Shown here: positions 21,633-34,803 of the stretch, one piece after another
How positions within the stretch are numbered: the stretch's first letter is position 1
Layout: each line of letters opens with the position of its first letter
From: Paralithodes platypus
Lineage: Eukaryota > Arthropoda > Malacostraca > Decapoda > Lithodidae
Direction: 5' to 3'
DNA: 64,000 nucleotides
Assembly (NCBI GenBank): GCA_032716605.1
Contig: CM064519.1
Coordinates: 17,933,398-17,997,397, forward strand
Position numbers and translations under genes: made by a program
The notes under the pieces: generated by a model
The model's input: the letters and a program-made list of their open reading frames with translations, nothing else
What the model was told of the DNA's origin: nothing
The model's database searches: none

Positions 21633-22610
21633 AAGGGGAGGCTGTCCCTTACACCCCCAAGTCAGCCTGTATAAGAGATTGTGTTTCTGGCATTATACCA
21701 TCTTATTACATATGGTCATACTAAAACTCGCTGAAAAAATCAGATCTCTATGTGCGCGCGCGAGCGCAAAATTCATTGCACTTTCGTAAAATCATCTAGT
21801 CACTCAAAATTGTTCAAATTTACCGCAATTTTTGCATGGCATAGCGTACAAGCATCCCCTACAACGTAGCGTTTAAATATACCCCTATTGAATAATAGAA
21901 AGTGCTGAAAAAATATATTACATTTTTTTTTTTTGGTTACAGCTGATTTGACACCAAAATGGTCAAAACTCAGAAATTTTCGGCAAAACGGAATTTATCT
22001 AAACTTACAGGCATTCCTATGTACCCCTATGTACTCTATTTAGAAGGGGAATGCATTTGAGCCATACATAAAAATATAGTGGCACTCGTAAGTGCAAAAA
22101 AATGATAGCAAACTACACAAATTCATAGATTTTAATCACTCAAAATTATTTTTGGGGCAGATAAAATAGTTAGTCCTCCTTACCCTCCGTTTTCTACCAT
22201 AGTGCGCACATAGAAGATAGAGATTTATGGTAAACTAAACAAAATTTTCGTCAGGGGTAGGCCTCACTGATTTTATGAAGAGAATTTTTACCAAAATCCA
22301 TGATTTTGGGGCCCCCCAAGGGGGCCCTAGGGATATCATATGGGTGTTTATGCCCTCATATGATCATTTCTATTGCTTACAGCAGCCTTTTAGACTACAG
22401 ACACCAAAACAAAAAATTGGGTGGCTGAAAGAAAAACAAACAAAATTCGGGGGTCGAGGTCGAACCCCCGGCCCGGGGGGTTATGGATGAGATATGTTTT
22501 TTTGTTCCTTCCTATGCTATTCTCCTATGTTGAAAGAAGCATTATAGAACAAAAACACAATAATTCGAAATTTTGATGTCTGGGCTCAGAGGAAGGGTCA
22601 GCCTCCCTAT
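21633..22610. mobile_element. Inverted-terminal-repeat element F (about 980 bp)
   Basis: The left end aaggggaggctgtccctta and the right end aagggtcagcctcccta are inverted repeats over about 17 bp. The inside has no recognisable protein. It contains a GC-rich palindromic block near 22310-22330 (ggggccccccaagggggccc). The target duplication is unclear, so the family is unknown. Confidence 0.5.
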
Positions 22611-22688
22611 TACTCTCCCATATAAAAGTTAATTAGGAATTATAAACTAAAATTTATTAGTTTCCTATTTTATGAATAATTTAATTAA

Positions 22689-23110
22689 CCCTTGTCTAGC
22701 GGGGTGTTTTGGGCTCATTTGGGCATATTCAGGCCTTCCTGCATGATAAATCAAGCATCTGCATGAAAATAAAATTATTTAGCAAAAAACTAGGCACTAA
22801 AAACTTCAAAATGAGACCAGAACGAGCTATGTAGCACTCGTGGTTCTCTTGCAGTGATGCCACGAACATGGGAGTTTAGCATATATTGGTATATTTTTCC
22901 CAGCTATGCACACTACTGGCTACACTGCCGGCCTCTCGAGAACACAGGGAACATGAGTTAATGGGCGGCGGTAAGCCCTGGGAGTCGGCTGTCTGGCCCG
23001 CTGTGCTCCCGGCCATTTGCACTCGATTTTAACCCTTTAAAAGCCTTAATAATGCTCCTAACTTGCTGCAAATTGGTGCACGACTTAAGTTGAGCGCCGC
23101 CAATAAGGGG
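22689..23110 (-). mobile_element. MITE2 copy
   Basis: It is flanked by TTAA (22685-22688, 23111-23114), with the same ends as the other copies. Confidence 0.92.
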
Positions 23111-23114
23111 TTAA

Positions 23115-23275
23115 GTAACTCACTGTTAACATTAAATCATCAATTACAAACTCCAATGAACTTTAATAAACTAATGAAAGAATATGGTCCTCCCGGGATT
23201 CGAACTCGGGACACCACACCCAGAACATAAGCCTCTGAACCATTACACCACCAACAGAGTTAAAGGTTGAATAAC
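23115..23275 (-). repeat. tRNA-like SINE (family A)
   Basis: Reverse-strand B box gggattcgaactcggg and A box aaccattacacc are intact. This is the cleanest family copy in the window. Confidence 0.65.
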
Positions 23276-23302
23276 AGATTTGAAAAGTATTGATAGGTCT
23301 AT

Positions 23303-23389
23303 TAATCCCTTCGGTACCGGTGACGTCTTTTTAATAGTCTAGTTATATTGATTTTTGCAGTTTAGAAGGATCTGGTAGTACCCGAATAT
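23303..23389 (+). mobile_element. R2 fragment joined to truncated MITE1
   Basis: It starts TTAATCCCTTCGGTACCGG and breaks off at ggtagtacc, where MITE1 sequence begins mid-element. The R2 start recurs at 23783, so R2 sequence flanks MITE1 on both sides. Confidence 0.7.
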
Positions 23390-23781
23390 TCGTTAATCAG
23401 ACTGCTTCCCGCATTCCCGCACATCCCCAAGCGTAGCTGTGTTATTTACCTGTAGAATGGCATTAAGTAGAGCTCTCTAAGTCAACTGGTTGAGCTGTGA
23501 TGATGATTTCATTGGAGATAACTTTATGGCCAAAACAGCCACTTTACACCACTTTTCGATACTTAACAACAACATACAGGCACACACGAACAAGCGACGC
23601 TCTCCTTCTTGTGGCCGGAGATGCGGAGCGTCGGTCCTGCCGGCTGTTGTTTACATGCGTCGGACCGACGCCTCGCACACCAAGCTCACAGGCTTTGACG
23701 TCATGGGTGTTTAAGAGCCCTTCCGGGTAGCTCGTGTATGCTTTTTTATGGGCGTTCAAGAGCCCTTCCGGGAACAGAGGG
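23390..23781 (+). mobile_element. MITE1 copy 5, left end missing
   Basis: It begins inside the element (cgaatattcgttaatcag) and ends at TTAA 23782-23785 with the paired gggcgttcaagagccc-type words. Confidence 0.88.
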
Positions 23782-23785
23782 TTAA

Positions 23786-23970
23786 TCCCTTCGGTACCGG
23801 TGACGTCTTTTTAATAGTCTAGTTATATTTAGATGATTTTGTGCAGTTTAAGAAGGATCTGTGGTAGTACAAATGGTTGAGAGATCGTTCGAAGCCTGTC
23901 TATTGCTGGAGGTTCAATTTTTAAAATTAATAAAATAATCTAATGGCGGGAATGAAGTTAAAAGCCTTGG
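23786..23970 (+). mobile_element. R2 copy, right end decayed
   Basis: It contains the uninterrupted site gtgcagTTTAAgaaggatctgtgg, which is the empty counterpart of the 11.3-kb insertion at 560/11897. Confidence 0.8.
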
Positions 23971-24504
23971 ACAGTTACAGAAAATAGTAGCTAAATATTT
24001 GTTCTTTTCTTTACAGATTTGTTCTTGGGGTGATGAACCTAGAAGACTACATTGGTTGAAGAATTCAGCATGCATCATACACCCTGACTTGTTGAAGAAT
24101 TCATCATATACCCTGACTTGTGGAGGGCTGAAATCTGAGGGTCAATACGGGACTGCATTACCACGGGACTTGAGGAATAGGGACCGCACTAGGACAGCAA
24201 GACTCGCGGAACTCGATGGAGAGGTGAGGGAACAACAACAACTCAGAACCACCACCAACTAACAAACCAACCACAACAACCACCAACCAATAACTCCCAG
24301 CAGACTGACAAAGCGAGGCAATGATAGAGACGAGGATGAGGGAACCAAACCTTCTCACAAGGGCTGATGGTCAGGAGTGCTTTGACGGAAGAATTGAAGA
24401 CAACGAGAGGAACCCCAAAATAGGCTGCAGTGTTCTCGGGCTGATAGCCAAATACCACTGAGACACTATCCTGGCTGGCGTCATAATAGAAGATGGGAAG
24501 CCGA
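23971..24504. other. No recognised feature
   Basis: Mixed-composition sequence with short open frames only. A 20-bp near-duplicate (attgttgaagaattca / cttgttgaagaattca) occurs near 24050-24100. No homology was recognised. Confidence 0.4.
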
Positions 24505-25060
24505 CTTGGATGGAAGACCGATCGAGGGAGAGACCGAGCAAGCAAAACCGATAGAGGGAGAGACCGAGCAAGCAAAACCGATAGAGGGCGAGACCGAGCA
24601 AGCAAAACCGATGGCGAGACCGAGCAAGCAAAACCGATAGAGGGCAAGACCGAGCAAGCAAAACCGATCGAGGGCGAGACCGAGCAAGCAAAACCGATCG
24701 AGGGCGAGACCGAGCAAGCAAAACCGATCGAGGGCGAGATCGAGGCGAGAGCAAGCAAAACCGATCGAGGGCGAGACCGAGCAAGCAAAACCGATCGAGG
24801 GCGAGACCGAGCAAGCAAAACCGATCGAGGGCGAGACCGAGCAAGCAAAACTGATCGAGGGCGAGACCGAGCAAGCAAAACTGATCGAGGGCGAGAGCAA
24901 GCAAAACTGATAGAGGGCGAGAAGAGAGCAAGCAAAACTGACCGATTACAGGCGAGAGCAAGACAAACCGATTACGGGCGAGAGCAAGACAGACCGATTA
25001 CGGGCGAGAGCAAGACAGACCGATTACGGGCGAGAGCAAGACAGACCGAACAAGACAGAT
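24505..25060. repeat. 30-bp minisatellite with shorter 3' variants
   Basis: The unit gcgagaccgagcaagcaaaa plus ccgatcgagg (30 bp) repeats about 14 times to about 24930. It then changes to a unit of about 26 bp (gattacgggcgagagcaagac) repeated about four times. Because 30 is a multiple of 3, several frames stay open on both strands; this is a repeat effect. Confidence 0.93.
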
Positions 25061-25189
25061 TGAGGGCGAGCAAAATGGACTGCAGATATTCACCAGAACC
25101 AACTTAAATGCGCTCAAAGAATACAAAGGCATTTCTAGCAAAACTACCAATATCTCTTTGTTACCTGTTAGCTCAACTTGAAAAATCCT

Positions 25190-25790
25190 GTTGACTAAAA
25201 TTAATGATTCACGACCACCAAGAAAATTCCTGAATCACTTGCCGACTCCCCAAAAAGCACTGTTGACGCTGCTCACTCCCCTGCAAACTTTCAACGACCA
25301 CCGTCTTCCAATCAAACTGTTTAACCACTGCCCTCTTGAGACCTCACCTACAATGAAGTCTTCCACAACCACTGCCACAAGTAAATTCCTGAAATAGAGC
25401 GACCTTTCCAGTGGGGTGCAGACGCAACATCTCCGGACTCCCAAATAAGAACTCTGGACGCTGCCCACTCACTTGCAACGACCACAGTCCGCCATCCAAA
25501 CTGTTTAACCACACCCCTCTGAGACTTCCCCTGCAATGAAATCCTCAAAAGCCACTGCCCTTTGAGATCTCTCCTGAAATGAAGTCCTAAACAACCACTG
25601 CCCTGAGACCTCTCCTCCAATGAAGTCCTCGACAATCCCTGCCCTCTGAGACCTCCCCTGAGACTCCAGGACCCTCAAATGAAGTTCTCAACTACCATTG
25701 CCCTCAGAGACCTCCCCTGCCCTCCTCCACCCTACGAGGAAGTTCTACGGCTGCCATCATCCATCGCCGAGGACTTCTACTTCGCCCTGT
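25190..25790. repeat. Degenerate minisatellite, unit about 43 bp
   Basis: Imperfect copies of caatgaagtcctc, accactgccct and gagacctcccctg recur at about 40-45 bp spacing, clearest from 25500 to 25730. Confidence 0.65.
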
Positions 25791-25799
25791 ACTTTACGA

Positions 25800-26569
25800 G
25801 ACCGTCCCTGGGTGGAGCCTGTGCTCTACCCCTATAATCTGATCTAATGTTTTTAAGTCTTTATCTTCAACATAAGATAAAAGGAACCCCTCGTTCTCAA
25901 CCTTTGAATTTTTTTTTCTTTTTTTTTTAATAAAAAAAAAAATAGATATGTATGTGGTTGTGGGACGCTCTTTGAAGTATAAATAAAGAAAATTGCCATG
26001 ATTTTTCAAAGTTTTTATTACCTTTTTATACATATACAATTTTTAAGAACTGGTCAAAATAATTATGCATTGGGATTTTTTTTTATAATGTGGTTGTTTA
26101 AGGGACGCTCTTTGAAGTAAAAAAAAATAAACAAAGCTACCATTTAACAAAGGACCTATGCCCAATTTTTTTTTAAAGGACCCTCTAAAGTATATAAGTT
26201 AATGTGGTCTTACATAAACAGTAGTCTAATTTAGTCACCAACCCAACACTTCAGGGACCAATATTCATAAACTTAGAACTATTCCTATAATTTGTCCTGA
26301 ACATCACTTGTGAGTTTTGATCTATAAGGAAGTTTGAGTTATAGACGTCGATATTTAACAGAATTACAAACATTATGCTAGTTAAAATACAAAAAAGTTA
26401 CTGTTCAAATTAATATAACTAACTCATTTAAAAACTATCGAAAATCCAACACTAAACAAAATCTTGATTGCTAAATTAATTTTGTGTATCTATGCACTAC
26501 ATTCGTATTCCATCTGATAATAATGTCTATACAGCTCCAACTTCCTTTGATCAGGACAAATTATAGAAA
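25800..26569. other. AT-rich sequence with a short duplicated block
   Basis: The block gtggttg...gggacgctctttgaagta occurs at about 25950 and 26090. Otherwise nothing was recognised. Confidence 0.4.
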
Positions 26570-26571
26570 TA

Positions 26572-27906
26572 CAGTAAAAGTCCGTTAATCCGACGACCGA
26601 TGATTCGAATCTCCCAATAGTCCGAATTTTTCAATTTGAGGCCAAATCCGAATTCACACCTAAATGGTCCCGATTTCAAGAAGTCCCAAAGTCCCCTTTT
26701 TGAGGCATTAGGCCACTCAAATGACACATAATGGAGCACACACATATCATATGTTCATGAATTCACTTTAAAAGTTTACCATTGTCATTGTAGCCTATTA
26801 TCTACTTCAAAACATTCAGATTAATGGTCAAAGGAAGCTACTGAATATAATCGGTAACACCTTTCCGTCGTCTTCTTCTTCCACAGCGTCTGCTAGAGAT
26901 TTTTGTTTTTGCTCTTGAACGCATCCGTAGGGACGCTCCGATGCGCTAGCACTGGCTTGCTAACCGCATTGTCTGCAAGCCGCATTCAGTCTTGAGCTTG
27001 AAAACGGGCAACCTTTCAAGAAGTCCCAAAGTCCCATTTTTGAGGCATTAGGCCACTCAATGACACATAACTGACAGAAGCACAAACACATCATATGTTT
27101 TCCTGAATTCACTTTTAAAAGTTTACCATTGTCATTGTAGCCTATGATCTACTTCAAAACATTCCAGATTAAGGGTCAAAGGAAGCTACTGATATAATCG
27201 TAAACACCTTCGTCTTCTTCTTCTTCCACATCGTCTGCTAGAGAGTTTTGTTTGCTCTTGAACGCATCCTTGGGACGCTCCGATGCGCTACTGGCTTGCA
27301 CCGCATGTTCTGCAAGCGCATTCCTCTGTGAGCTTGAAAATGCACCTTTGGACGTATTAGTCTGGAGCTGGAAAACGCACCTTTGGATGTTCCGATACGC
27401 TACTATTTATAGTTTCAGTGATCGGAGCATCCCAAGGGTGCTTTTCAAGACAACAAGACAAGGGTGCTTTCAATACAAGATAATATAACAGAGCACGTCA
27501 CAAAAGGCAAATCACAAAAGGAAAATTACAAGAACCTCACAGGGAAATATGCCGTTGTAATAAGGCGTTACTTCCCGAACCACATTCTGATCTTCAAGAG
27601 CAAGACCAACTCGCTAGTAGACGGAAGAAGAAGAAGACGTTTATAGCAGCAGATTCCTTTGGCCATTATATCTGAATGTTTTGAAGTAGTTAATAGGCTA
27701 CAATTACACTGGTAAAACTTTTGAAGTGGATTCATGAACATATGATATGTGTGTGTGCACCATTGTGTCATTTGGTTGGGCTAATGTCTCAATGTTTTCG
27801 TCATACACCGGTTCCCTAGGGGTAAAGTCCGATAATCCGAAAACTCCCCTAATCCGGAGACGAGAGCCGTTTCCGCTTGCCCTTCGGATTAACTGAAGTG
27901 TTACTG
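26572..27906. mobile_element. Tigger/pogo-like non-autonomous element
   Basis: The left end CAGTAAAAGTCCGTTAATCC and the right end, complemented, CAGTAACACTTCAGTTAATC are inverted repeats. Both are flanked by TA (26570-26571, 27907-27908). CAGT ends with ccgataatccg words and TA target duplication are typical of Tigger/pogo elements (Tc1/mariner superfamily). No transposase remains. Inside, a block of about 340 bp is present twice in tandem (about 26675-27015 and 27016-27350), with a partial inverted third copy (about 27610-27775). Confidence 0.72.
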
Positions 27907-27950
27907 TAGGTCTGTATGTTATGAATACAGGCCCCAGGCCTCCTAAAGAC

Positions 27951-28115
27951 GGTATGACACGAGAGCTTTTATAATCAGCATTTCTGGCGTATTTTTGCAC
28001 ATTGTATCAATAACTTTAATTTAGGTAACCGAAATATATCAAATGTTGACCTCATATGCTGCCAGACCAGTGTTGAGGATAAATGTTAGATGGAAACAAG
28101 CTCTCGTGTGATACC
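27951..28115. mobile_element. Short GGTAT-ended inverted-repeat element
   Basis: The ends are ggtatgacacgagagctt and its near-complement aagctctcgtgtgatacc. The flanks tcctaaaga and tcctaagat suggest an 8-9 bp target duplication. A second copy is at 49639-49838, sharing the internal ttgacctcata and gccagacca words. Confidence 0.65.
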
Positions 28116-28149
28116 TCCTAAGATCATGGTCAGAAAAAAGCAGTGTAAC

Positions 28150-28695
28150 ATGGCCATTCTGTTACCGGCGACGTATTTTTTATTTTATTCTTGCTACTTA
28201 TTAGAACGATTTTGTTTCCAGCTTAGGAAGGATATCTACCCATTAAAAAAGCTATAGACTACCTTAAATTAATCCTTTTAGCTACCCATGACATCCTTCC
28301 TAAGCTAACACAAAATCGATTAAAGGAAGCCGCTTATTGTGGCTACGATTAGACAATTCTGTTCAGCTTAAGAAGGACGTCTACCGACTATCTCATTCAA
28401 TCCTTTTAACTACCCACAGATCCGTCCTAATCCGACATAAAATCGTCTAAAAGGAGCCGCTTATTTTGGCTACTATTAGAAGATTTCTGTTCAGCTTAGG
28501 AATGACATCTACCCATTAAAAAGCTAGAGACTATCTCAATTAATCCTTGAGCTATCACATATCCTTCAAAGCTATAGACTATCTACCATTACCCCTTAGA
28601 GCTACCCATATATCCTTCCTAAGCTACACAAAATCGTCTAAAATGTTAGCAAGAATAAAAACTAAAAATACGTCCCCCGGTACAGTAAGGGGTTA
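28150..28695. mobile_element. R2-related element with long inverted repeats
   Basis: The left arm (about 28158-28250: ccggcgacgtattttt ... agcttaggaaggatat) and the right arm (about 28600-28695, ending ccggtacagtaaggggTTAA) are inverted over about 90 bp. R2 core words (gattttgt...cagcttaggaagga) recur internally. A second R2 end (caccggtacagtaaggggttaa) follows at about 28695-28723. Confidence 0.7.
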
Positions 28696-28789
28696 AATAC
28701 GTCACCGGTACAGTAAGGGGTTAAAGACGTGTTTTTATACTAAGCTATAACCGATTCTGACATGTCCATTCTTGGATAAAAATAATTAC

Positions 28790-29160
28790 AATTCCAATTC
28801 ACAAAGGTCGATTAATTTACTCTAGTATTAACTTAGTCTGATAATATTAATTTCAAATTCACTCAGAAAGGTTGATTAACTTACTCTAATATTAACCTTA
28901 TTATCTTGAGTTGATAATTTTAAATTCCACATTTAATCTGAAAGGTAGATTAATTTACTCTAGTATTAACTTATTATCTGGATTTGATGATCATTTTAAT
29001 TCCAAATTCTATCACACAAGGTCAATTGCGATTTACTCTACTAGTAATTTAGTATCTGAAGTTGATGATAATTTAAATTGCAAATTAACCGTAGACCACA
29101 AAAAGGTCTATCATTTTACTCTAGTAATTTATCTTTAATATCTGGAGTTTGATGATAAAT
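28790..29160. repeat. Degenerate AT-rich tandem repeat, unit about 75 bp
   Basis: Successive copies of aaggtNgattaatttactctagtattaa followed by atctggagttgatgataatttaaatt are visible, about five in all. Confidence 0.75.
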
Positions 29161-29432
29161 TATATATCAATCTAGTCAATGCAAGCAAATCAAGTGAAAA
29201 TTATGATTTTATATAAATCTGGTAAGAAAAGTAAAATCAGTTGAAAATTATGATAATTATTTATGAATCCCTTTTTGATCATGAGAGCAAAAAATCCGTA
29301 AACACTTTGACAGCCAGAATCGATAATAATATACTGTTATATATAAAAAACACTAAGTTAAACGTGCCCTGTCACACTGCCTTATGAATCCTCATATTAC
29401 CTCATCAGAAAAACACTATAGTCTATCCAGTA

Positions 29433-29532
29433 NNNNNNNNNNNNNNNNNNNNNNNNNNNNNNNNNNNNNNNNNNNNNNNNNNNNNNNNNNNNNNNNNNNN
29501 NNNNNNNNNNNNNNNNNNNNNNNNNNNNNNNN
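29433..29532. other. Assembly gap (100 N)
   Basis: Exactly 100 N, a conventional placeholder, so true length is unknown. Sequence on the two sides should not be assumed contiguous. Confidence 1.
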
Positions 29533-29654
29533 TCTGTCTGCATCAGTAACCTTACGTACAAATAAAGTTTATATGTATACATTATCTATGGTTCTCATTC
29601 TCCAGCTGAGTACCATAAGAATCCTGCTTGAAATTATTGGCACAACAAATAAGA

Positions 29655-29708
29655 ATAATAAATAAATAAATAACTACCGGTACATTAATAAATAAATAAA
29701 TAAATATA
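29655..29708. repeat. (AAAT)n microsatellite
   Basis: Repeated aataaataaata runs, interrupted by ctaccggtacatt. Confidence 0.9.
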
Positions 29709-29867
29709 ATTAATATCAACTAAATAAACACGAGATACAGGTGTGCCGGTATAACTAGTGAGCGGCTGTCACCGTGTCCGCATCGCTTTGTTGACAGCCC
29801 TTACGAGTAATAATGGTCCCCCCGGAATATAACAGCTCTCTCGGTACGCGGGATATTACTGTCGGTA

Positions 29868-30115
29868 CCAGGAGGAGGTGGGGAGGGGGAACAGGAGTAA
29901 GGAAGGGGGAGCGGGGGGCAGGGAGAAGGGGGATGTAAGGACGTGGGGAGGGGTAGGAAAAAATGATGGGATTGGTGGGGGAAGGGGAGGAAGGATGGGA
30001 GGGGGGGGGGAGGGAGGAGGAAAAGGAGGAAGGAAGGCCGGAGAGGGGAGCAGGAGGAAGGAAGGACGGGGGGGGGGGGGGGTTTGCAGGAGAAAGGATG
30101 GACCGGGGGAGAGAT
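29868..30115 (+). repeat. G-rich purine tract
   Basis: About 250 bp almost entirely G and A on the plus strand, with many runs of three or more G including runs of 10 or more. It could form G-quadruplex or triplex structures; this is inference. Confidence 0.85.
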
Positions 30116-30444
30116 AGGGCTAGTCTTATATGCAACCGAGAAAAACCGGTTAGTACAGTCAAAATCAAGTCCGTCGAAAACCTTGATATTGTGTGTGAAT
30201 TATAGGGAGATGGACATTTACCCCTTGACCACCATTACGCAATTTTCAACCTATTCTAGTTACCATAAGACGATTTCCTTTAGCTAATGCCATGCCTCTA
30301 GTACCGTACTCGAGTGGGTAAATGCAACCTCAATAATCCCTCTTAAGGATACGGGAATTTCCTACCCGATAAGATCCACTCTATTACACTTTATTTATAA
30401 CATACTGTATAATACAAAACGTTTATAAAGAAACACACACACAC

Positions 30445-30929
30445 AGCCCGTAGCCTAGTAGGTAGAGCTCTCGTCTCACACACGAGGGGTCGGGGGTTCA
30501 ATCCCCGGCCGGGCGGAGACAAATTGGGCTTGTCTCCTTTCATGTGTTAGCCTCAATTCACCTAGCTGTAAATAGGTACCTGGAATAAGTGGACGACGTT
30601 GTGACGTCCCATCTGGGGTTGGCAAAAATGGTACAAGGCGAGATGGGTATCATATGGTTCACCTAAGCTGATGGCTACCTAAGCCTTCGGGCGAGACGGT
30701 ACCGTCTATAGTGAGAATGGTACCATACAGATCCACCCTAAGCCTTCGTTTCCTATGTCGCCAATTGGCTAAATACAGACTACACACACATCCACAGCCA
30801 TTCCAACAGTACATAAAACACTTAACATGCATTTCACGCAATACATTCCCAGTTAAGGAGGCGCGATAATAATGAACTTTAGCTCGCATTGCGTGGATTC
30901 CCCTTGACGAACAAGTAACTGAGTAAATG

Positions 30930-30993
<64 letters not shown>

Positions 30994-31005
30994 GTAGCCT
31001 AACAC
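30445..31005 (+). repeat. tRNA-derived SINE plus (CA)n, tandem unit 1
   Basis: The tRNA-like head runs from cccgtagcctagtaggtagagc (A box) through an anticodon-like loop (stem ctcgt/acgag) to the B box ggttcaatcccc. A body of about 400 bp follows, ending near the (CA)n at 30933-30990. The loop reads CAC at the anticodon position, suggesting a tRNA-Val-like origin (inference). Unit 2 starts 561 bp later. Confidence 0.8.
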
Positions 31006-31491
31006 AGCCCGTAGCCTAGTAGGTAGAGCTCTCGTCTCACACACGAGGGGTCGGGGGTTCAATCCCCGGCCGGGTGGAGACAAATTGGGCTTGTTTCCTT
31101 TCATGTGTTAGCCTCAGTTCACCTAGCTGTAAATAGGTACCTGGAATAAGTGGACGACGTTGTGACGTCCCATCTGGGGTTGGCAAAAATGGTACAAGGC
31201 GAGATGGGTATCATATGGTTCACCTAAGGTTCCTAAGCTGATGGCTACCTAAGCCTTCGGGCGAGACGGTACCATCTATAGTGAGAATGGTACCATACAG
31301 ATCCACCCTAAGCCTTCGTTTCCGATGTCGCCAATTGGCTAAAATACAGACTACACACACATCCACAGCCATTCCAACAGTACATAAAACACTTAACATG
31401 CATTTCACGCAATACATTCCCAGTTAAGGAGGCGCGATAATAATAAGCTTAGCTCGCATTGCGTGGATTCCCCTTGACGAACAAGCAACTG

Positions 31492-31551
<60 letters not shown>

Positions 31552-31555
31552 ATTA
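31006..31555 (+). repeat. tRNA-derived SINE plus (CA)n, tandem unit 2
   Basis: Nearly identical to unit 1, including the trailing (CA)n at 31496-31550. It differs by a 9-bp insertion near 31228 and a few substitutions. The shared SINE and microsatellite indicate a tandem duplication of the whole block. Confidence 0.85.
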
Positions 31556-31744
31556 TATGATGTGTATGTAAGAAATGCAAGTAGACGTGAAGAATTATTG
31601 CCACATGTACAGTAAAAATCAATAATTCGTCGAAAATCTTGCTCACCAATAGGTTAGGTTCGGTGTTGCCATGATACTGTGCAAGGTGGGCTGTTCCATA
31701 TCGGCTATACTTAATATATTCGCGTACAGGGTGAAAGACAAGTG

Positions 31745-33120
<1,376 letters not shown>

Positions 33121-33124
33121 ATCC

Positions 33125-33690
33125 ACCTTTCAACCCACTCCTACCCCGATTCTGTCCCAACTCTCTAACCCAAGAATGAACCCATATACACAGTTTGTCA
33201 CACCACAAGTAAACTATGAAACGCTCTTCCACAGTCTACTTCCCCCTTCCTATCACTTTAAGGGGAGATGGGCGTATTGATTTGCTCATTTATGGATATT
33301 CTAATTATTTTTTTTAGTTTCATCCCTAGACATTAATCAAGCTTTTAAAAATACCGTCCTAAGACCCTCCTTCAAGATAAATTTGTACATTTTTCGATAG
33401 AAAAATTCCTCTTAAATTACAGGCTCGCTATCGCTCGCCAGGAAAAAATCGACACATAAATGACACGAAAATTCATAATATTGATAAAGAAATGGGGCGA
33501 AAGGTCTTAAAATTGCCAAACTAATGGGGCTACACATGAGGAAGGGGGACCAGAAAACCCAGCCCATCTCCCCTTAACTCCTTTAAACTCCGTGTATCCA
33601 AGCATTTAGACTTCAACATATCTGTGTGTGTCTTGCTGTCACTAAAAACATACCATACTAGCTGCAACCGGTCTCGCCTTTTGTCTCCTT
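33125..33690 (+). mobile_element. LINE2 3' fragment, split by R1
   Basis: It matches the LINE2 C-terminal and 3' region (caacccactcctaccccg, tctctaacccaag, cttcctatca, then ctttaaactccgtgt). R1 is inserted at the TTAA 33258/33577 inside it. Confidence 0.75.
33262..33573 (+). mobile_element. R1 complete copy
   Basis: A 312-bp element flanked by TTAA (33258-33261, 33574-33577), with a perfect inverted repeat GGGGAGATGGGC next to the TTAA at both ends. This is the best-defined R1 copy. Confidence 0.93.
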
Positions 33691-34803
33691 CTGTCAGGGA
33701 TAATATAAATACTAATTCTACCTAACGAAATCTAACCTACCCTAATGTTATAAGTTCAGGTAACCTAACATATCCAAAACTAATCTTCGAAAACCAAAGT
33801 CAAGGTAAGTCAAGTTGAGTAATACTGCGCTACCCCTGTGTTCCTACTGTGCGAGCGTTGCCCTTGGTGAATGTGTGTGGTAGGGGAGTAGTGGTAGGGG
33901 AGAGGTGCCAATGGTAGGGAGGTAGGCTAGTTGTAGTGGCGCCAGCTATATATACTGAGTGTTTGTTACCCTGCCAGCATACACACCCCTTTACTTTGTG
34001 TTCTGTGTTCGCTTTGTTCTGCCTCGGTGTTCATTCTGGCATTTATGTTTTGTGTTCACTCTGCCATCATCGTTCTGTAATTTGTGCTCTTGTTACGCTA
34101 GACAAAACAGGTTGTGTGGGATTCACTAAAGGAGAAGAAACAATATATTCAATACACATACACAATACAAGAACAAGGTAAATTATACAATCAAAGACAG
34201 TAGCCTACACTGGTTTTATGTATATACAGATACTGAATATACATCTCTAATATAGAGAAGGACACTAGGAAATACAGTAATTAGCGCATAATACACAATG
34301 ATAACTATGTAAGTACAGAGTATGGAACTATTTGTTACTGTCTTACCTCAGACTCTCATTTCTTTTAGAAACAAATATTACAATTTATATGTTGATATAG
34401 CGGTTAAATTATATCAATGGAAAATTAATGGTCTTACTGGTTCACAGGAAAATTAAGTTATTGGCGAGTGAATGTTAAGCTAATTGACTCCGTCTGCCCA
34501 CGAACTTGGATCACTGACAATAGAATGCTCTTTTTCTATGACAACCGCGTATGGTTTTCTACGGTGCTATGTAGGCGTAACTACGTAAAAAAATCATGGA
34601 TAGAGTGTAAGACGGCGTATTGGAGGGTGTAAAGTTAGTTCTGATATTAAATGTTTCATTATGTCAATCATAGAACAACCAACGATAATAACTTGTACCT
34701 ATTTAATAAAAGAAATCAAGGATAGTAGGATGTGTCTTGTTTTCCCAAGTGGAAATAGAACTTGTAGCAAAAAGGGACTCAAAAAGCAAGACGAGAATTA
34801 CTT
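33691..34803. other. No recognised feature
   Basis: Unique-looking AT-rich sequence with a few taacctaac words near 33720-33780. No open frame of note and no homology recognised. Confidence 0.4.

Noticed and set aside
30445..30520. Functional tRNA-Val gene
   Set aside because: Duplicated head of a SINE with a long non-tRNA body; not a stand-alone tRNA.
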